A stretch of 64,000 nucleotides of DNA from Corynebacterium aurimucosum ATCC 700975. GTDB lineage: Bacteria > Actinomycetota > Actinomycetes > Mycobacteriales > Mycobacteriaceae. A program made the position numbers and the translations under genes. The stretch is taken from NCBI RefSeq assembly GCF_007672725.1, contig NZ_VDTC01000010.1:25238-89237 (forward strand), given 5' to 3'. Under the pieces are notes generated by a model, which searched no databases, was not told the DNA's origin, and worked only from the letters and a program-made list of their open reading frames with translations. This document shows positions 20,146-28,495 of the stretch, one piece after another. Positions within the stretch are counted from its first letter, which is position 1. Every line of letters starts with the position of its first letter.

Positions 20146-22959
20146 ATGACACTGACGAATCTGGACGAGTTCACTCAAGCCCTGCCGTACTCACTGGATG
20201 ACTTCCAGATCGAAGGATGCCAAGCAGTTGAAGCGGGCCACGGAGTCTTGGTCTGTGCTCCCACCGGCGCGGGCAAAACGGTCGTTGGTGAGTTCGCCGT
20301 GTCCCTGGCGCTGCGCCAGGGGACCCGCTGTTTCTACACCACCCCTATCAAGGCGCTGAGTAACCAGAAGTACCACGACCTGGTTGAGGCACACGGCGAG
20401 GATGCCGTGGGGCTGCTGACGGGTGATGTCTCCATCAATTCTTCCGCGGACATCCTCGTGATGACCACTGAGGTTTTGCGCAACATGATTTATGCGGGCT
20501 CAGGCGCATTGGATCGCTTGACCCACGTGGTGATGGATGAGATCCACTTCTTGGCGGATGCCTCGCGCGGCGCGGTATGGGAAGAGGTCATCCTCAACCT
20601 CGAGGAACATGTTTCCATCATCGGTTTGTCGGCAACGGTGTCCAACTCCGAGGAGTTCGGCCGGTGGCTAACCACCGTGCGCGGAGATACCAAGGTCATC
20701 GTTACCGATAAGCGCCCCGTCCCGCTGGACCAGTGGATGATGGTGGGACGCAAGATCTACCCACTCTTCGAGCCTGATTCAGGCGGCCAGGTCAATGCTG
20801 AGTTGGCGCGCCGTATCCAGCGCCTAGAAGCAGGAGACAGCGATAACGGCCGCGCAGACTATGCACAAAACCGCGCGAGCTTCCGTGCACGTGCCCGACA
20901 CAAAGGCGGAGGACGCAACGACCGAAACAAAGATCGGCGCAGCGGCGCACCCCGCGCGCAGGACCGCTACCGGCCGCTGGGTCGTCCAGAGGTACTCAAA
21001 GAACTGCAGTCAATGGAGATGCTGCCGGCGATTACCTTCATCTTTTCCCGAGCGGGCTGCGATGGCGCTTTGTATCAGTGCCTGCGCTCCCGCATGGTGT
21101 TGACCTCCCAAGAGGAGACAGCTGAGATTAAGGCCATCGTCGATAAGGGCGTGGAAGGCATTCCGGAAGAAGACCTCAAGGTTCTTGATTTCAAGCGCTG
21201 GCGCGAGGCGCTTTCGCGTGGCTTCGCCGCCCACCATGCGGGTATGCTGCCAGCTTTTAGGCACATCGTGGAGGAGCTCTTCGTCAAAGGTCTGGTTCGT
21301 GCGGTCTTTGCCACCGAAACCCTTGCCCTAGGAATCAATATGCCGGCGCGCACGGTGGTCCTTGAGAAGCTCGTGAAGTTTAACGGCGAGGCACACGTGG
21401 ACCTGACACCGGGTCAGTACACGCAGCTCACCGGCCGCGCGGGCAGGCGTGGCATCGATACCTTGGGCAATGCCGTCGTGCAGTGGGCACCCGCCATGGA
21501 TCCCACCGCGGTGGCGGGCCTCGCATCGACCCGCACTTATCCGCTCATCTCTACCTTCGAACCCGGCTACAACATGGCCATCAACCTGCTGGGCATGCTC
21601 GGCTTCGATGACTCTCTGCGCCTGCTGGAGAAGTCCTTTGCGCAGTTCCAGGCGGATGGTTCCGTCGTGGAAGAAACGCGCGAGATTGAGCGCGCTGAGC
21701 ACCGGGTCCGTGAGCTTCGGGCACAGTTGGATCAGGCCGTAGATAACTTGGCACCACCGACAATTGATGGTGAAGACCCGGCGGAGATCCTCATGGACTA
21801 TATGAGGCTGCGCCGCGCACTGACTGAGGAGGAAAAGTCAGCGCGTGCCTCCAAGAAAGAAGAGAGGAGCAAGGAGGTCGCGGCGGTCCTTGCCCGCTTG
21901 CAGGTGGGTGAGGTCATCGCTATCGCAACGAAGAAGCGACCAACCCTGGCAGTTGTCATCACCCCAGCAAACCAGACCGCCGATCCACGCCCCTGGGTTA
22001 CCACGGAGACCGGGTGGTCAGGCCGCATCGATGCAGCCGGTATAGATAATCCGCCAATTGTGGTCGGCCACATGAAGCTGCCGCGTGCGGCGCAGAAGAA
22101 TCCGCGTCGGCATACCAAGTATGTTCAGGATGCCTTCAAGCGCGACTACTACAAGCGGCCTAAGAAGATGCGCACTGAGCCGCGCAATCGTCCCAACAAG
22201 AAGATCGCGCAGCTGCGCGATGCCTTCCGCGAGCACCCGGTGCACAATTGGCCGGCGACCGACCGCGAGCAGCTGGCCGGTGTGGCCCAAAAGCTCGCCC
22301 GACGCGAGCGCGAGCTCCACAAGTTGGAAGCCAAGGTGGAGCGCGCCACGGATACCCTCGGCCGCACTTTCGAGCGCATCGTGGACCTGCTGGCGGAAAT
22401 GGATTACGTGGAGTTTGAAGGCTATGGCGAGGACCGCGAGCCGGTCATCACGGACGAAGGCGAGCGCTTGGCCAAGATCCATTCCGAATCCGACCTACTG
22501 GTGGCACAATGCCTCAAGCGGGGTATCTGGAATGACCTTGACCCGGCAGAGCTGGCCGGCGTTGCCTCCCTGTGTGTCTTCGAAAACCGCAAGGCCACCC
22601 GCGGCGAACCAGGTGCGGCTAGCGACGACATGGCGGACGCCATGAACGCAACGTGGCGCATCTACACGGAGCTTGTCAGCGATGAGAAGCGCCATAATCT
22701 GCCACAGACCCGTGAACCGGAGCCCGCCTTCGCGCTGGCGATCCACCAGTGGACGGCGGGCGCACCCTTGGCCTATTGCATGGCCGCTGCCAACGAGTCC
22801 GGCGCAGAGCTGACTCCAGGCGACTTCGTCCGTTGGTGCCGCCAGGTCATCGACCTGCTCCAGCAGGTAGCCAAGACAGGCTACGAAGAAGAGATTCGCC
22901 GCAATGCCCGGCGCGCCATTGACGCGATTCAACGAGGCGTTGTCGCCATCGGCGCTTAA
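20146..22959 (+). CDS. helY: HelY, Ski2-like DEAH-box RNA helicase
   Basis: Large ATP-dependent helicase (937 residues) of the Ski2/Mtr4 type, probably in RNA processing or decay. Motifs in order: Walker A APTGAGKT at 38-45, TTPIKALSNQKY, MDEIHFL (motif II), SATVSN, IFSRAGC, the HHAGMLP segment and TGRAGRRG (motif VI). The rest is the winged-helix, arch-like and C-terminal DSHCT-type helical region. A basic low-complexity insert (about residues 235-275, Arg/Lys/Asp/Gly) lies between the two RecA domains and may bind RNA. There is no ribosome-binding site; TACCCT upstream suggests a leaderless message. Confidence 0.92.
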   Translation: MTLTNLDEFTQALPYSLDDFQIEGCQAVEAGHGVLVCAPTGAGKTVVGEFAVSLALRQGTRCFYTTPIKALSNQKYHDLVEAHGEDAVGLLTGDVSINSSADILVMTTEVLRNMIYAGSGALDRLTHVVMDEIHFLADASRGAVWEEVILNLEEHVSIIGLSATVSNSEEFGRWLTTVRGDTKVIVTDKRPVPLDQWMMVGRKIYPLFEPDSGGQVNAELARRIQRLEAGDSDNGRADYAQNRASFRARARHKGGGRNDRNKDRRSGAPRAQDRYRPLGRPEVLKELQSMEMLPAITFIFSRAGCDGALYQCLRSRMVLTSQEETAEIKAIVDKGVEGIPEEDLKVLDFKRWREALSRGFAAHHAGMLPAFRHIVEELFVKGLVRAVFATETLALGINMPARTVVLEKLVKFNGEAHVDLTPGQYTQLTGRAGRRGIDTLGNAVVQWAPAMDPTAVAGLASTRTYPLISTFEPGYNMAINLLGMLGFDDSLRLLEKSFAQFQADGSVVEETREIERAEHRVRELRAQLDQAVDNLAPPTIDGEDPAEILMDYMRLRRALTEEEKSARASKKEERSKEVAAVLARLQVGEVIAIATKKRPTLAVVITPANQTADPRPWVTTETGWSGRIDAAGIDNPPIVVGHMKLPRAAQKNPRRHTKYVQDAFKRDYYKRPKKMRTEPRNRPNKKIAQLRDAFREHPVHNWPATDREQLAGVAQKLARRERELHKLEAKVERATDTLGRTFERIVDLLAEMDYVEFEGYGEDREPVITDEGERLAKIHSESDLLVAQCLKRGIWNDLDPAELAGVASLCVFENRKATRGEPGAASDDMADAMNATWRIYTELVSDEKRHNLPQTREPEPAFALAIHQWTAGAPLAYCMAAANESGAELTPGDFVRWCRQVIDLLQQVAKTGYEEEIRRNARRAIDAIQRGVVAIGA

Positions 22960-23585
22960 TTTCCTTCGACCAAGTCCAGCATCGCGGAGGCTGCCGCCGC
23001 GATGGCCTTGCGGTGGGGCGCGACCAGCGCCACCGTGGCTAGCTTCAGGTTTCTCCCCAATGGGTTGAGGATGAGGGCTTGTGTGCCGATGATGGCGGCG
23101 TCGACAAGCGCTGGCCCACCCGAGTCACCCTTGACTGCCGGAATCGTGTTGAAGACAAATCCGGCGGGGGAGACAGTGGTGCGGAAGTCGATGGACCACG
23201 TGCGAAAGAAGGGCAGTAGAAACAACCCCGTTCGCTTCTGTGCGCGACGGGACTTTCCGCCATATCCCCAGGTGTTGACTGGCGCGCGAAAATGCGGTGT
23301 GCTTTTAGCGAGCCCCGGAAGGTCCCGGGGCGGTGCTGGTATATCAAGCAGGCACACAGCTATATCGGTCCCGTCAATCGTGCGCACGGCGGTGATCCGC
23401 CGGTTGAACCCGCCACTGACTTTGTAGTGTTCACCACCGCCCACGCCATCGCGAAAGAAGTGCGCACAGGTCAGAACTAGCCGGGTTCGCTGCTGGGAGC
23501 GGGGGTTTAAGGATGCATCGATGAGCACACCCGAGCAATAGCTACCGCGGGTACGGATCTTGACGGCTGCGGGATAGGAATTCAC
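22956..23585 (-). CDS. trypsin-like (S1 family) serine protease without signal peptide
   Basis: A 209-residue protein with a complete catalytic triad by motif: His42 in LTCAHFF, Asp74 in GTDIAV and Ser155 in VKGDSGGPA. The N-terminus MNSYPAAVKIRTRGSYCSG goes straight into the protease fold, with no hydrophobic signal or membrane anchor, so it may be cytoplasmic or its true start may be missed. TAAGCT ends 7 bases before the GTG start, which supports this short form. Its 3' end overlaps that of helY by 4 bases; pepQ is divergent from it with starts 45 bases apart. Confidence 0.75.
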   Translation of the reverse strand: MNSYPAAVKIRTRGSYCSGVLIDASLNPRSQQRTRLVLTCAHFFRDGVGGGEHYKVSGGFNRRITAVRTIDGTDIAVCLLDIPAPPRDLPGLAKSTPHFRAPVNTWGYGGKSRRAQKRTGLFLLPFFRTWSIDFRTTVSPAGFVFNTIPAVKGDSGGPALVDAAIIGTQALILNPLGRNLKLATVALVAPHRKAIAAAASAMLDLVEGN

Positions 23586-23592
23586 GGCGCCC

Positions 23593-23623
23593 AGCTTAAC
23601 TGGACGAAGGCGAGCGGTAGGCT
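23593..23623. promoter_or_regulatory. divergent leaderless promoters for the S1 protease and pepQ
   Basis: On the minus strand TAAGCT (23598-23593) ends 7 bases before the protease GTG. On the plus strand TAGGCT (23618-23623) ends 7 bases before the pepQ ATG. The -10 elements face away from each other, about 20 bases apart. Confidence 0.5.
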
Positions 23624-23630
23624 AACTGCC

Positions 23631-24755
23631 ATGACTGATTATGCTTCCCGCTTGGACCGCGCCCGCGCGATTGCCGCTGCCAAGGGTATCGATGTATTGC
23701 TCGTGGGTACCGGCGCAGAGTTCGCTTATCTTACGGGTTCCTGGGTCTCTTCCCATGAGCGGTTGACGTGCCTGGTCATCCGTCCCGAGGCCAAACCGAT
23801 CATCGTCGCACCCAGCACCGACATTGAATCGCTTCAAGGCGTTGCTGCCCAGCTAGTGGGATGGAGTGACGGGCAGGACCCTTATGCACTGGCCTTAGAC
23901 GGTACGCATCCCACCACCGTGGTTGTGGGCTCTTCGCTAACTGCGGACCACGTATTGCGTTTCCAGTCCACGATTCGACGCCAAGTCGAGCCGTCTTCGC
24001 TCACTTCGACGGATGCTCCACATGTGGAGTATGTGCTTGCTACCGAGGCGCTGGCTGGGCTCTTTAGCCGCAAGGACCCAGATGAAGTCGCGGAGCTGCG
24101 CGCTGCGGCAGTGGCTATCGATGCCGTCCATGCAGAGGTGCCACGTCTCCTGCAGCCTGGCCGCACTGAGGCCGACGTAGCGGCAGATTTGCGCGAGCTT
24201 ATCTTGCGCGAGCACAAAGAGGTGGACTTCATCATCGTTGGTTCCGGCCCGAATGGTGCGAACCCGCACTATGACTACGGGGAGCGCGAACTCAGCGCTG
24301 GTGATCCCGTGGTGGTGGATATCGGGGGCACGTTGCCCTCCGGCTATCACTCTGATTGCACACGCACCTACGTGGTAGGCGCAGATCCTTCTGCGGCGCC
24401 TGCTGATTTCCAGGAAGCCTATGCGGTGTTGGAAGAGGCCCAAGCTGCCGGGCGAGCTGCTGCACGGCCCGGGGCGACTGCCCAGGAGATCGACCGTGCG
24501 ACACGCAGTGTGATCGAAAGCGCCGGCTGGGGTGAGTACTTCACGCACCGCACCGGACATGGCATCGGCTTGTCGACGCACGAGGAGCCCTTCATCATGG
24601 AAGGAAACGAGCTGGAGCTTGCAGAGTCCATGGCCTTCTCGATCGAACCTGGTATCTATGTACCCGGAAAATGGGGCATGCGTCTCGAGGACATCGTGGT
24701 GACCACCGAGTCCGGCTACGAGTCTTTGAACCAAGCTCCGAGGGGGTTGCGTTAA
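23631..24755 (+). CDS. pepQ: PepQ, M24-family Xaa-Pro dipeptidase
   Basis: Cytosolic dinuclear-metal (Mn or Zn) peptidase that cleaves X-Pro dipeptides. The 374-residue protein has a creatinase-like N-domain and a pita-bread C-domain with metal ligands in VVDIGG and HSDCTRTY, the His in HRTGHGIGLSTHEEP, and the Glu residues in IEPGIYVPGKWGMRLED. The start ATG has a leaderless -10 (TAGGCT plus 7). The SDR gene overlaps its last base (TAATG), so the two are co-translated. Confidence 0.92.
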   Translation: MTDYASRLDRARAIAAAKGIDVLLVGTGAEFAYLTGSWVSSHERLTCLVIRPEAKPIIVAPSTDIESLQGVAAQLVGWSDGQDPYALALDGTHPTTVVVGSSLTADHVLRFQSTIRRQVEPSSLTSTDAPHVEYVLATEALAGLFSRKDPDEVAELRAAAVAIDAVHAEVPRLLQPGRTEADVAADLRELILREHKEVDFIIVGSGPNGANPHYDYGERELSAGDPVVVDIGGTLPSGYHSDCTRTYVVGADPSAAPADFQEAYAVLEEAQAAGRAAARPGATAQEIDRATRSVIESAGWGEYFTHRTGHGIGLSTHEEPFIMEGNELELAESMAFSIEPGIYVPGKWGMRLEDIVVTTESGYESLNQAPRGLR

Positions 24756-25501
24756 TGGGCGCGCTATTGATTCTTGGTGGGCGCAGCGATATTGGCGGCG
24801 AGCTTGCACGCCGGTTGTGCGCAGGCCGCCCGGTAGTACTTGCCGCGCGGGGTGAGCACGGCATGGATGAGCTCACCTCAGAGCTTCTGCGCAACGGAGC
24901 AACGTCCGTTCACACGCTTTCCTTCGATGCCGCGGATGTGTCCTCCCACCGCGCAGTTATCGAGCAAGCTGCAGCGCTCGCGGGTGAGGACATCACGACG
25001 GCGGTTGTCGCCTTCGGAATCTTGGGTGACCAGGAGCAAGCTGAGCACGACGAAGCCCATGCCTTCGACATCGCTCTGGTTGATTATGCCGCGCAGGTAT
25101 CTATGCTCACCGTGCTGGCCGACGTCATGAAAAGAGGCCATATCGTGGCCTTTTCCTCCATTGCGGGCTGGCGTGCACGGCGGGCCAACTATGTCTATGG
25201 CTCAACCAAGGCTGGCCTCGATGCCTTCTGCCAAGGTCTGGCGGATCGCCTGCAGGGCAGCGACCTAGCGCTGATCACCGCGCGCCCCGGTTTCGTTATC
25301 GGGTCCATGACACAAGGGATGAAACCCGCGCCCCTGTCGGTGACACCTGACGTAGTCGCACAAGCTGTGGTCAAGGCCGTCGAATCCTCGTCGGGTTCGC
25401 GGCCGGTGTCCCGCACGCTGTGGATCCCACGGACGCTTCAGCTGTTGGCCTGGGTCATGAAGCTTGTCCCGCGCCCCATCTGGCGGCACATGCCGCGCTA
25501 G
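24755..25501 (+). CDS. short-chain dehydrogenase/reductase, DprE2-like
   Basis: NAD(P)-dependent Rossmann oxidoreductase of 248 residues. The nucleotide motif is LILGGRSDIGGELA (Thr-less variant), with active-site YGSTKAG and FSSIAGWRARRANYVYG. Gly-rich and C-terminal segments (LVPRPIWRHMP) resemble DprE2, the decaprenylphosphoryl-2-keto-erythropentose reductase of arabinan synthesis. The true dprE2 normally sits beside dprE1, absent here, so this is probably a paralogue with an unknown substrate. The ATG overlaps the pepQ stop; the 3' end overlaps the convergent gene by 4 bases. Confidence 0.85.
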   Translation: MGALLILGGRSDIGGELARRLCAGRPVVLAARGEHGMDELTSELLRNGATSVHTLSFDAADVSSHRAVIEQAAALAGEDITTAVVAFGILGDQEQAEHDEAHAFDIALVDYAAQVSMLTVLADVMKRGHIVAFSSIAGWRARRANYVYGSTKAGLDAFCQGLADRLQGSDLALITARPGFVIGSMTQGMKPAPLSVTPDVVAQAVVKAVESSSGSRPVSRTLWIPRTLQLLAWVMKLVPRPIWRHMPR

Positions 25502-26337
25502 CGATGTCCGAGCGCGGGGGAGTTGGCATCGAAGATGAAGCCGCGCGGCGCAAGGACTCGGAGCACGACGTCCGCATCACCCTCCGCCAAATCGTGGATG
25601 ACCAAGCCCTGCCATGGAGTAACGGTGATCGCTGCTCCCAGCTGAGCAATGAGCCCTGCGTACTCTGCGGGCAACACGCCATCTTGGAGGCCCGCGCCGA
25701 GATCGACGCGGCCGGGCGCAGTGTGTTCGGTTAACCAACCAATGGGCACATCCGATTGCGCGAGTCCGGCAGGTGTAGCCGAGGACAACCGGTCAATGGC
25801 CTCTGGATTCTCAGCGGAGACCTCGTCCACGTAGTCCACGAGCTGCGAAATCGCGTCGCATAATCCCAGCGCCGGTCCAGTTGCTGCCCCCTCACGGATG
25901 AGGCGTGCGGAGTCGGCTTCCTCGACCTGCCCTGCACTGCCGCCGGATAGTTGGAGTCCCGCCGCCACGCCGTGTGCGAGGAGATCGCCAGCTCCACCAT
26001 CGACGCCGAAGACCGCAGCGCGGGTGATAGCCGGGGAGGTTCCTTCCTCTTCAGATAAGGCATCAGCAACGCGCTGCGCTACCCGGCGCGCCTGAAGAGA
26101 GAGGGGAGAGGCCAAGACGTGGGCAGCGGCGGTGGGGAGGGGGACGTCGCCAAGCGCCTGCTCGTTACTCACGCCGCGCACACTGATAACACTGTGCTGC
26201 TCTAGGTACACATAGCCATCGCCATGTTCACGGGCGGCCTGGCCCAGTGCTAACCACTGCTCGGGCGTGACGACGCCGCCGGCGGGGTGGAAGCGCATGG
26301 TCTCGGATTCAGTATGCTTCGACTCAGTGAGGGACAT
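25498..26337 (-). CDS. CobG/NirA-like ferredoxin-half-domain protein, lacking the Fe-S cysteines
   Basis: A 279-residue protein. The N-terminal half (MRFHPAGGVVTPEQWLALGQAAREHGDGYVY, quoted only in part by family resemblance) matches the ferredoxin-like half-domain of nitrite/sulfite reductases and precorrin-3B synthase CobG, and a second such unit is near the C-terminus. Only one Cys (in GLCDAIS) is present, so the 4Fe-4S/sirohaem ligands of the full enzymes are missing, and it is shorter than CobG (about 400). The start ATG at 26337 has TAAACT 8 bases upstream. Function is unclear: a degenerate CobG or a non-redox relative. Confidence 0.6.
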   Translation of the reverse strand: MSLTESKHTESETMRFHPAGGVVTPEQWLALGQAAREHGDGYVYLEQHSVISVRGVSNEQALGDVPLPTAAAHVLASPLSLQARRVAQRVADALSEEEGTSPAITRAAVFGVDGGAGDLLAHGVAAGLQLSGGSAGQVEEADSARLIREGAATGPALGLCDAISQLVDYVDEVSAENPEAIDRLSSATPAGLAQSDVPIGWLTEHTAPGRVDLGAGLQDGVLPAEYAGLIAQLGAAITVTPWQGLVIHDLAEGDADVVLRVLAPRGFIFDANSPALGHR

Positions 26338-26394
26338 GGTGCGCAAGTTTAATCGTTACGGGAGGGTCACCAGCGAACCGGCAGGTCCAGCAAG

Positions 26395-26400
26395 TATGGT
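26395..26400 (+). promoter_or_regulatory. -10 element of fxsA (leaderless)
   Basis: TATGGT ends 7 bases before the ATG at 26408, and no ribosome-binding site is present. It supports the start at 26408 over the in-frame ATG at 26396. Confidence 0.55.
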
Positions 26401-26407
26401 GGGCTGC

Positions 26408-26980
26408 ATGCCGTTTCTTCTGTTCATCGCGTACATCCTCCTCGAAACCCTGGCGTTTTGGGCAGTCGCCGAGTGGATCGGTGTGCTGTGGGCGCTGCTT
26501 GCTTTGGCGTTGACCATGCTGTTCGGGATGACGATTGCCAGCTGGGAAGTGCGCCGCATGATGGCCAGCCGCATCCGGCAGACCGAAGACGGCGTCTATG
26601 TGATGGAGGATCCCACCCCAGGCAAAACGGCCGGCAATGTTGGTCTGACCATGGTGGGCGGCATCCTGCTTTCGCTGCCTGGGTTCGTCTCCACTGTTTT
26701 TGGCGCTCTGCTCATCTTTGCGCCCACGCGCTCCATAATCCGCACGCTCCTTGCCGCATCGATGTTCAAAAAGATTGAGGACATGGGCGTGCGCGTGTAC
26801 GAGGCCTCGCCCATGTCGCAGCACCGCGATTCCTATGGTTCCTTCGGCACTGTTGGTGGCAATACAGCCGGCAGCGGGATGGATCAGTCAGGCCAATCGC
26901 ACGAAGTCTTGGATGAAGAAGAAATCCGCTCGTGGACCCAGCACGTTAAGCCCGAGGACTTCGAGGACGGAAACAAATAG
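26408..26980 (+). CDS. fxsA: FxsA-family membrane protein
   Basis: A 190-residue protein whose first 120 residues hold three to four hydrophobic helices (MPFLLFIAYILLETLAFWAV, ALTMLFGMTIASWEV, GGILLSLPGFVSTVFGALL) followed by a hydrophilic tail, the FxsA pattern. E. coli FxsA relieves phage T7 exclusion when overproduced; the normal role is unknown. It is upstream of lnt and ppm1, as in mycobacteria (Rv2053c-Rv2051c). The stop codon overlaps the lnt GTG by one base. Confidence 0.85.
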   Translation: MPFLLFIAYILLETLAFWAVAEWIGVLWALLALALTMLFGMTIASWEVRRMMASRIRQTEDGVYVMEDPTPGKTAGNVGLTMVGGILLSLPGFVSTVFGALLIFAPTRSIIRTLLAASMFKKIEDMGVRVYEASPMSQHRDSYGSFGTVGGNTAGSGMDQSGQSHEVLDEEEIRSWTQHVKPEDFEDGNK

Positions 26981-28467
26981 TGCTCACGCTGTGCGCGCGG
27001 CTTGTTCTTGCCGCTCTGTCGGGCGCGGTCACGTATCTTTCGGTGGAACCACGCGGCTGGTGGGCCGCGGGGATCATTGGGATGGCCATGCTGGTGGCAG
27101 CGCTGGCGCCGTGGAGAAAGCCCCTGCATCTAGGGTGGGCAACACTCATCGCCTTTGTCCATAGCGCTGTCTTGTACCTTTTCACGCTGCCGTGGATTGG
27201 TGAGCTCGTGGGCAACATGCCTTATATTGCGCTCGCTATCTTCCTCTCGCTGTACAGCATCCTCCTCGGCGTCGGCGGGGCAGCACTACTGCGTTTGCGC
27301 TATGGGTTCGCGCTCTTTCCCTTTTTCTACGTGGCAGTGGAGATGCTGCGCTCCTCCGTACCTTTTGGAGGCTTTGCCTGGGTGCGCCTGGCATGGGGGC
27401 AGATCGAAGGACCGTTGGCCAACCTCGCCCCGTGGGGTGGTCCCGCGCTCATTACTTGTGCGGTCGTCTGCATGGGCGCGGGTCTGGTGGGGCTTGCGCG
27501 CGCGCCACGGTTGGCCTGTGCCTTCTTAGCGGTGCCGTTGCTTGCCGGACTTGTAGCTGCGCAGGGCGTGAATCGCCCTAGCCATACCACGGGTTCTGTG
27601 ACGGTAGCCGCTGTCCAGGGAAACGTTCCGCGGCTTGGCCTCGACTTCGCCGCGCAGCGCCGCGCGGTGCTGGATAACCACGTCCGCGTCACCGAACAGG
27701 CAGCCAAGGATGGTGCACGGCCTGACATCGTCATCTGGCCGGAGAACTCCTCCGATATCAATCCTTTTGCCAACGACGACGCACGGGCGCTTATCGACGC
27801 CGCCGCCCACGACATCGACGCCCCCATCCTCGTCGGCACGTTAACGCGCGATGAGGTCGGTGCGCGCAACACCATGCAGGTATTCAACCCGGATGGATCG
27901 GTGGGGGAGCATCACTACAAGAAGTACCTGCAGCCTTTTGGCGAAACGATGCCGATGCGTGACTTCTTTGCGCGGATTACCGATCTGGTGGATCTCGCAG
28001 GCGACATGAAACCCGGTGATGGGCCAGGCGTGGTGACAATGGCCGGGACTGCGGTCGGCGTTGCCACCTGCTACGAGGTGAGCTTTGACCAGGCCTTTCG
28101 AACCGCGATTAACAACGGGGCGCAGATTCTCACGACGCCAACAAATAACGCCACGTTCAGTGATTCCGATATGACCTACCAGCAGTTGGCCATGAGCCGT
28201 CTGCGCGCCATGGAAGCAGATCGCGCCGTCGTTGTGGCGGCCACGTCAGGGGTCTCCGCCATCGTGCACCCAGATGGTTCCGTGAGCCAGGACAGCGGCA
28301 TCTTTGAACCTGCTTATCTCGAAGAAGAGCTTCCGCTCCGAGAGGGGCGTACATTTGCGGTGCGTTATGGTTCGCTCCTGCAGTGGCTCATGACTATTAT
28401 TGGAACGGTCTGCGCGCTGTACGCGATCTATTCCACCCGCTTGTCCGGACGGCGCAGCGCGCCTTAA
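26980..28467 (+). CDS. lnt: Lnt, apolipoprotein N-acyltransferase
   Basis: Membrane nitrilase-fold enzyme that adds the third acyl chain to lipoproteins. The 495-residue protein has six or more N-terminal membrane helices (about residues 1-200), then a CN-hydrolase domain with the triad Glu255 (WPENSSD), Lys315 (YKKYLQPFGE) and Cys364 (VATCYEVSFD), and a last C-terminal membrane helix. The GTG start overlaps the fxsA stop. It is encoded separately from ppm1, as in other corynebacteria (called Ppm2 in C. glutamicum), whereas in M. tuberculosis the two are fused. Confidence 0.92.
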   Translation: MLTLCARLVLAALSGAVTYLSVEPRGWWAAGIIGMAMLVAALAPWRKPLHLGWATLIAFVHSAVLYLFTLPWIGELVGNMPYIALAIFLSLYSILLGVGGAALLRLRYGFALFPFFYVAVEMLRSSVPFGGFAWVRLAWGQIEGPLANLAPWGGPALITCAVVCMGAGLVGLARAPRLACAFLAVPLLAGLVAAQGVNRPSHTTGSVTVAAVQGNVPRLGLDFAAQRRAVLDNHVRVTEQAAKDGARPDIVIWPENSSDINPFANDDARALIDAAAHDIDAPILVGTLTRDEVGARNTMQVFNPDGSVGEHHYKKYLQPFGETMPMRDFFARITDLVDLAGDMKPGDGPGVVTMAGTAVGVATCYEVSFDQAFRTAINNGAQILTTPTNNATFSDSDMTYQQLAMSRLRAMEADRAVVVAATSGVSAIVHPDGSVSQDSGIFEPAYLEEELPLREGRTFAVRYGSLLQWLMTIIGTVCALYAIYSTRLSGRRSAP

Positions 28468-28495
28468 AGCAGAAACCAAAAGGAGCAAGGAACTA

